DNA of 7,351 nucleotides. It comes from an uncultured Longilinea sp. GTDB lineage: Bacteria > Chloroflexota > Anaerolineae > Anaerolineales > Anaerolineaceae. The stretch spans positions 1-7,351 of the forward strand of contig CALMIB010000107.1 of NCBI GenBank assembly GCA_937863945.1, given 5' to 3'. This document shows, in pieces, positions 5,824-7,351 of the stretch; positions within the stretch are counted from its first letter, which is position 1; each line of letters starts with the position of its first letter. The notes beneath the pieces were generated by a model. It saw only the letters and a program-made list of their open reading frames with translations. It made no database searches and had not been told where the DNA came from. The position numbers and the translations under genes were made by a program.

Positions 5824-6222
5824 CTAGATCTCCCTTGTCGCCCGGCCAAAGCGCAGTTGCATGTGCTTCAGATCCACGATCGCGCGCGTCGCGGTCAAAA
5901 AATCGAGCCCCAAAATCCCGTTGATCTCCAGGCCGTAATTCAGCGGTGACAGCTCCACCTCGAAATTCTTAAACTTGCGCCGGTCCACCTGGATGTAATC
6001 GACCCGCTTGACGAACACCACCTCCATGCCGCCCACCCCGCGCAGCGTGCGAATCGGATCCTGCGGATCGATCACCAACCCGATCTCCTTCGCCCGCGCC
6101 GACGACAGCACCGTGCTGCCCGAGCCCGTGTCCACCAGCACGCGCGGAATCATCACCGCCCGCCCGGCGTGCCCCAGGCGCAGCTCCACCAGCGGCAGCC
6201 CCCCGGCGATCTCAATCCGCAT
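5824..6222 (-). CDS. Retropepsin-like (clan AA) aspartic protease, single-domain
   Basis: Encodes 132 residues. The catalytic motif VLVDTGSGSTVLS (28-40, Asp31) is followed by a strand-rich middle and the second family hallmark INGILGLDFLTATRAIVDLKHMQLRF (100-125). This single-lobe layout is typical of bacterial and archaeal clan AA proteases (the AF_0612-like group), which would need to dimerise to bring two Asp residues together, as retroviral proteases do. No signal peptide or membrane segment is visible, so it is probably cytosolic. The start at 6222 is chosen because GGAG lies 5 bases upstream and the protein then begins as the family does; further upstream the frame only re-reads the neighbouring gene. 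It overlaps the end of the 88-residue gene by 11 bases, which suggests translational coupling. It lies convergent to the second ABC gene with a 4-base gap and no evident terminator. Its natural substrate is unknown. Confidence 0.85.
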   Translation of the reverse strand: MRIEIAGGLPLVELRLGHAGRAVMIPRVLVDTGSGSTVLSSARAKEIGLVIDPQDPIRTLRGVGGMEVVFVKRVDYIQVDRRKFKNFEVELSPLNYGLEINGILGLDFLTATRAIVDLKHMQLRFGRATREI

Positions 6223-6478
6223 GGATGCTCCGGATGCCCACCCACAGGCGCTCTTCGATCTGCAATGTGGCGCGGCTGGTGTGAATGAAGTAAAACTCGC
6301 GCTCGGGGAACTCGTCATGCAGCTTGCGGTAGGCATCCACCGCGCTCTCACCGTCCGGGCAGGTCGCGATCACCGCCACGCGGTCGAGCACACGCAGCCC
6401 CCCCTCGCTGTGCGCCTCCATCGCTTCGATAATAATCCACTGATCGGGATATGCCTGCTTGATTTCGTCCCAGTCCAT
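6212..6478 (-). CDS. 88-residue conserved-looking protein paired with the aspartic protease
   Basis: I cannot name a function. The protein starts MDWDEIKQAYPDQWIIIEAMEAHSEGG. It continues with a hydrophobic strand RVAVIATCPD, a helix-like SAVDAYRKLHDEFPEREFYFIHTSR, and ends LQIEERLWVGIRSIHAD. It appears to be a small soluble alpha/beta domain with no signal peptide or membrane segment. From memory, similar small proteins beginning W-x-E-L-K-x-x-Y-P-x-Q-W occur next to retropepsin-like protease genes in cyanobacteria and Chloroflexota. ATG 6478 has GGAG 6 bases upstream. It is the first gene of a two-gene unit, with its stop 11 bases inside the protease gene. The pair could be an enzyme with its partner, substrate or inhibitor; this is inference from coupling alone. 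A heptamer array lies 15 bases upstream of its start. Confidence 0.8.
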   Translation of the reverse strand: MDWDEIKQAYPDQWIIIEAMEAHSEGGLRVLDRVAVIATCPDGESAVDAYRKLHDEFPEREFYFIHTSRATLQIEERLWVGIRSIHAD

Positions 6479-6493
6479 GGGGTTCTCCAGCTT

Positions 6494-6528
6494 TTAGCAA
6501 TTAGCGCTTGGCGGTTGGCGGTTGGCGA
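6494..6528 (+). repeat. Heptamer array C (TTRGCNN, 5 units)
   Basis: Five head-to-tail units, TTAGCAA, TTAGCGC, TTGGCGG twice and TTGGCGA, in strict 7-base register, with a decayed extra unit at 6487-6493. Read on the minus strand it ends just before the GGAG ribosome binding site of the 88-residue gene, the same arrangement array B has in front of the second ABC gene. Unit sequences are related to arrays A and B but drifted towards TTGGC. Confidence 0.75.
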
Positions 6529-6606
6529 AAAAACCAATCCCTTCCGCCATTCTCGCCAAATCACGCTCTTCCCTCATCCCTCATCACGAATACCGCATAC
6601 CTCTTC

Positions 6607-6612
6607 ATTATA
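6607..6612 (-). promoter_or_regulatory. Candidate -10 box for the 88-residue gene / protease pair
   Basis: Reads TATAAT on the minus strand within the decamer GTGTATAATG (6606-6615), identical to the decamer upstream of vanZ. A start near 6600 would give a leader of about 120 bases that includes heptamer array C. No good -35 match is present at 16-18 bases. Confidence 0.4.
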
Positions 6613-6653
6613 CACCACCCCCAATTCTACAATTCTAAATCTAAAATATAAAC

Positions 6654-6659
6654 TATAAT
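6654..6659 (+). promoter_or_regulatory. Candidate -10 box for lhgO
   Basis: Perfect TATAAT in a very AT-rich stretch (6631-6660), 38 bases before the lhgO start codon. Just upstream the octamer CAATTCTA is repeated in tandem (6622-6637). No convincing -35 box is found; sequences at the right distance are AT-rich but unlike TTGACA. Confidence 0.45.
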
Positions 6660-6697
6660 AACCCTACTGATTATCCTTCGCCAGAGGAGAACCTCGC

Positions 6698-7351
6698 ATG
6701 CCTACCAACCCCTATGATGTTGCCATCATCGGCGGCGGCATTGTCGGCGCCGCCACCGCCATGGCCCTGATCCAGTCCCGTCCCGGCCTCAAGCTCGTCA
6801 TCCTCGAAGCCGAAGACCGCCTGGCCGCCCACCAGACCGGCCACAACAGCGGCGTGATCCATTCCGGCCTGTATTACAAGCCCGGTTCGCTCAAGGCGCG
6901 CAACTGCGTCGAGGGCCGCCAGGCCATGTACCGTTTCTGTGAAGAAAACGGCATCCCGGCCGAACATACCGGCAAAGTGGTGGTGGCTACCCTGCCCGCC
7001 GAACTGCCCGCGCTGGAAAAACTGGAGCAGCGCGGCCGCGAAAACGGCCTGGAAGGCATCCGCCGCCTGACCCCCGAGGAAATCCGCGAACACGAGCCGC
7101 ACGCCGCCGGCATCGCCGGGCTGTTCGTGCCGCAGACCGGCATTGTGGACTACCGCCTGGTGAACAACCGCTTTGGCGAGATCGTCCAGGCCGGCGGCGG
7201 CGAAATCCTCACCAACGCGCGCGTCACCGCCTTCCAAAAATCCGCCGGCGATTTCATTCTCACCGCCCCGCGCGGCGAAATTGCCGCCCGCACGCTCATC
7301 AACTGCGCCGGCCTGCACTCCGACCAGGTCGCCCGGATGTGCGGCGTCGAA
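6698..7351 (+). CDS. lhgO: L-2-hydroxyglutarate oxidase/dehydrogenase (partial, runs off right edge)
   Basis: The first 218 residues are present and the frame is open to the window end, so the gene is incomplete at its 3' side; the family is usually about 400 residues. It is an FAD-dependent enzyme of the DAO/glycine-oxidase fold that oxidises L-2-hydroxyglutarate to 2-oxoglutarate, a metabolite-repair and lysine/glutarate catabolic step, with electrons passed to quinone or oxygen. The Rossmann motif DVAIIGGGIVGAATA (residues 7-21, Gly12/14/17) is followed by Glu37, expected to bind the FAD ribose. The segment TGHNSGVIHSGLYYKPGSLKA (47-67) is the family signature with the conserved His residues. 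A second FAD-contact segment LINCAGLHSD is at about 203-212. The start is supported by AGAGGAG ending 8-9 bases upstream. It is divergent from the protease pair across a 219-base gap. Confidence 0.9.
   Translation, partial: MPTNPYDVAIIGGGIVGAATAMALIQSRPGLKLVILEAEDRLAAHQTGHNSGVIHSGLYYKPGSLKARNCVEGRQAMYRFCEENGIPAEHTGKVVVATLPAELPALEKLEQRGRENGLEGIRRLTPEEIREHEPHAAGIAGLFVPQTGIVDYRLVNNRFGEIVQAGGGEILTNARVTAFQKSAGDFILTAPRGEIAARTLINCAGLHSDQVARMCGVE

Noticed and set aside
4701..5849. Long open frame antisense to the second ABC gene (382 codons)
   Set aside because: No recognisable domain. It mirrors the codon bias of the ABC gene and would overlap the protease gene's end.

Overview
The window reads as high-GC bacterial chromosome, probably from an uncultured member of the Chloroflexota (Anaerolineae-like). 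That placement is inferred from gene style, codon use and repeat types and was not tested by a search. Coding regions are strongly GC-rich. The two divergent intergenic gaps (about 1339-1607 and 6479-6697) contain AT-rich patches with TATAAT-like boxes.

Left part (1-1607). No gene is seen in 1-97. A minus-strand pair follows: a VanZ-family membrane protein (724-1338, TTG start) and, 41 bases downstream, an IS200-like / REP-associated tyrosine transposase relative (98-682). The transposase frame is open, but the first His of its HUH motif is Pro, and a perfect 29-base palindrome lies in frame inside it. Upstream of vanZ are a TATAAT box and a strong stem-loop that would sit at the very 5' end of the vanZ mRNA. 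The divergent gap ends in a 9-base-period repeat that overlaps the start of the next gene.

Centre (1608-5819). Two plus-strand genes encode complementary halves of a type IV (ABCB-like) heterodimeric ABC exporter. The first half has Asp at the catalytic Glu position and a perfect LSGGQ. The second has the catalytic Glu and a deviant LSMGQ. Together they would make one consensus and one degenerate ATP site, as in TM287/288-type exporters. Between them sits a 122-residue four-helix-bundle (23S rRNA intervening-sequence, S23-like) protein gene. It is bracketed by oppositely oriented arrays of a 7-base repeat (TTRGCNN). The left array supplies the stop codon of the first ABC gene; the right array supplies the stop codon of the S23-like gene and the ribosome binding site of the second ABC gene. 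This looks like a small cassette inserted into an exporter operon, and it is the most interesting structure in the window.

Right part (5820-7351). Convergent with the exporter, after only 4 bases, is a minus-strand pair: an 88-residue protein of unknown function (6212-6478) overlapping by 11 bases a 132-residue clan AA (retropepsin-like) aspartic protease (5824-6222). A third heptamer array lies just upstream of the 88-residue gene. Divergent from this pair, an L-2-hydroxyglutarate oxidase gene (lhgO) starts at 6698 and runs off the right edge.
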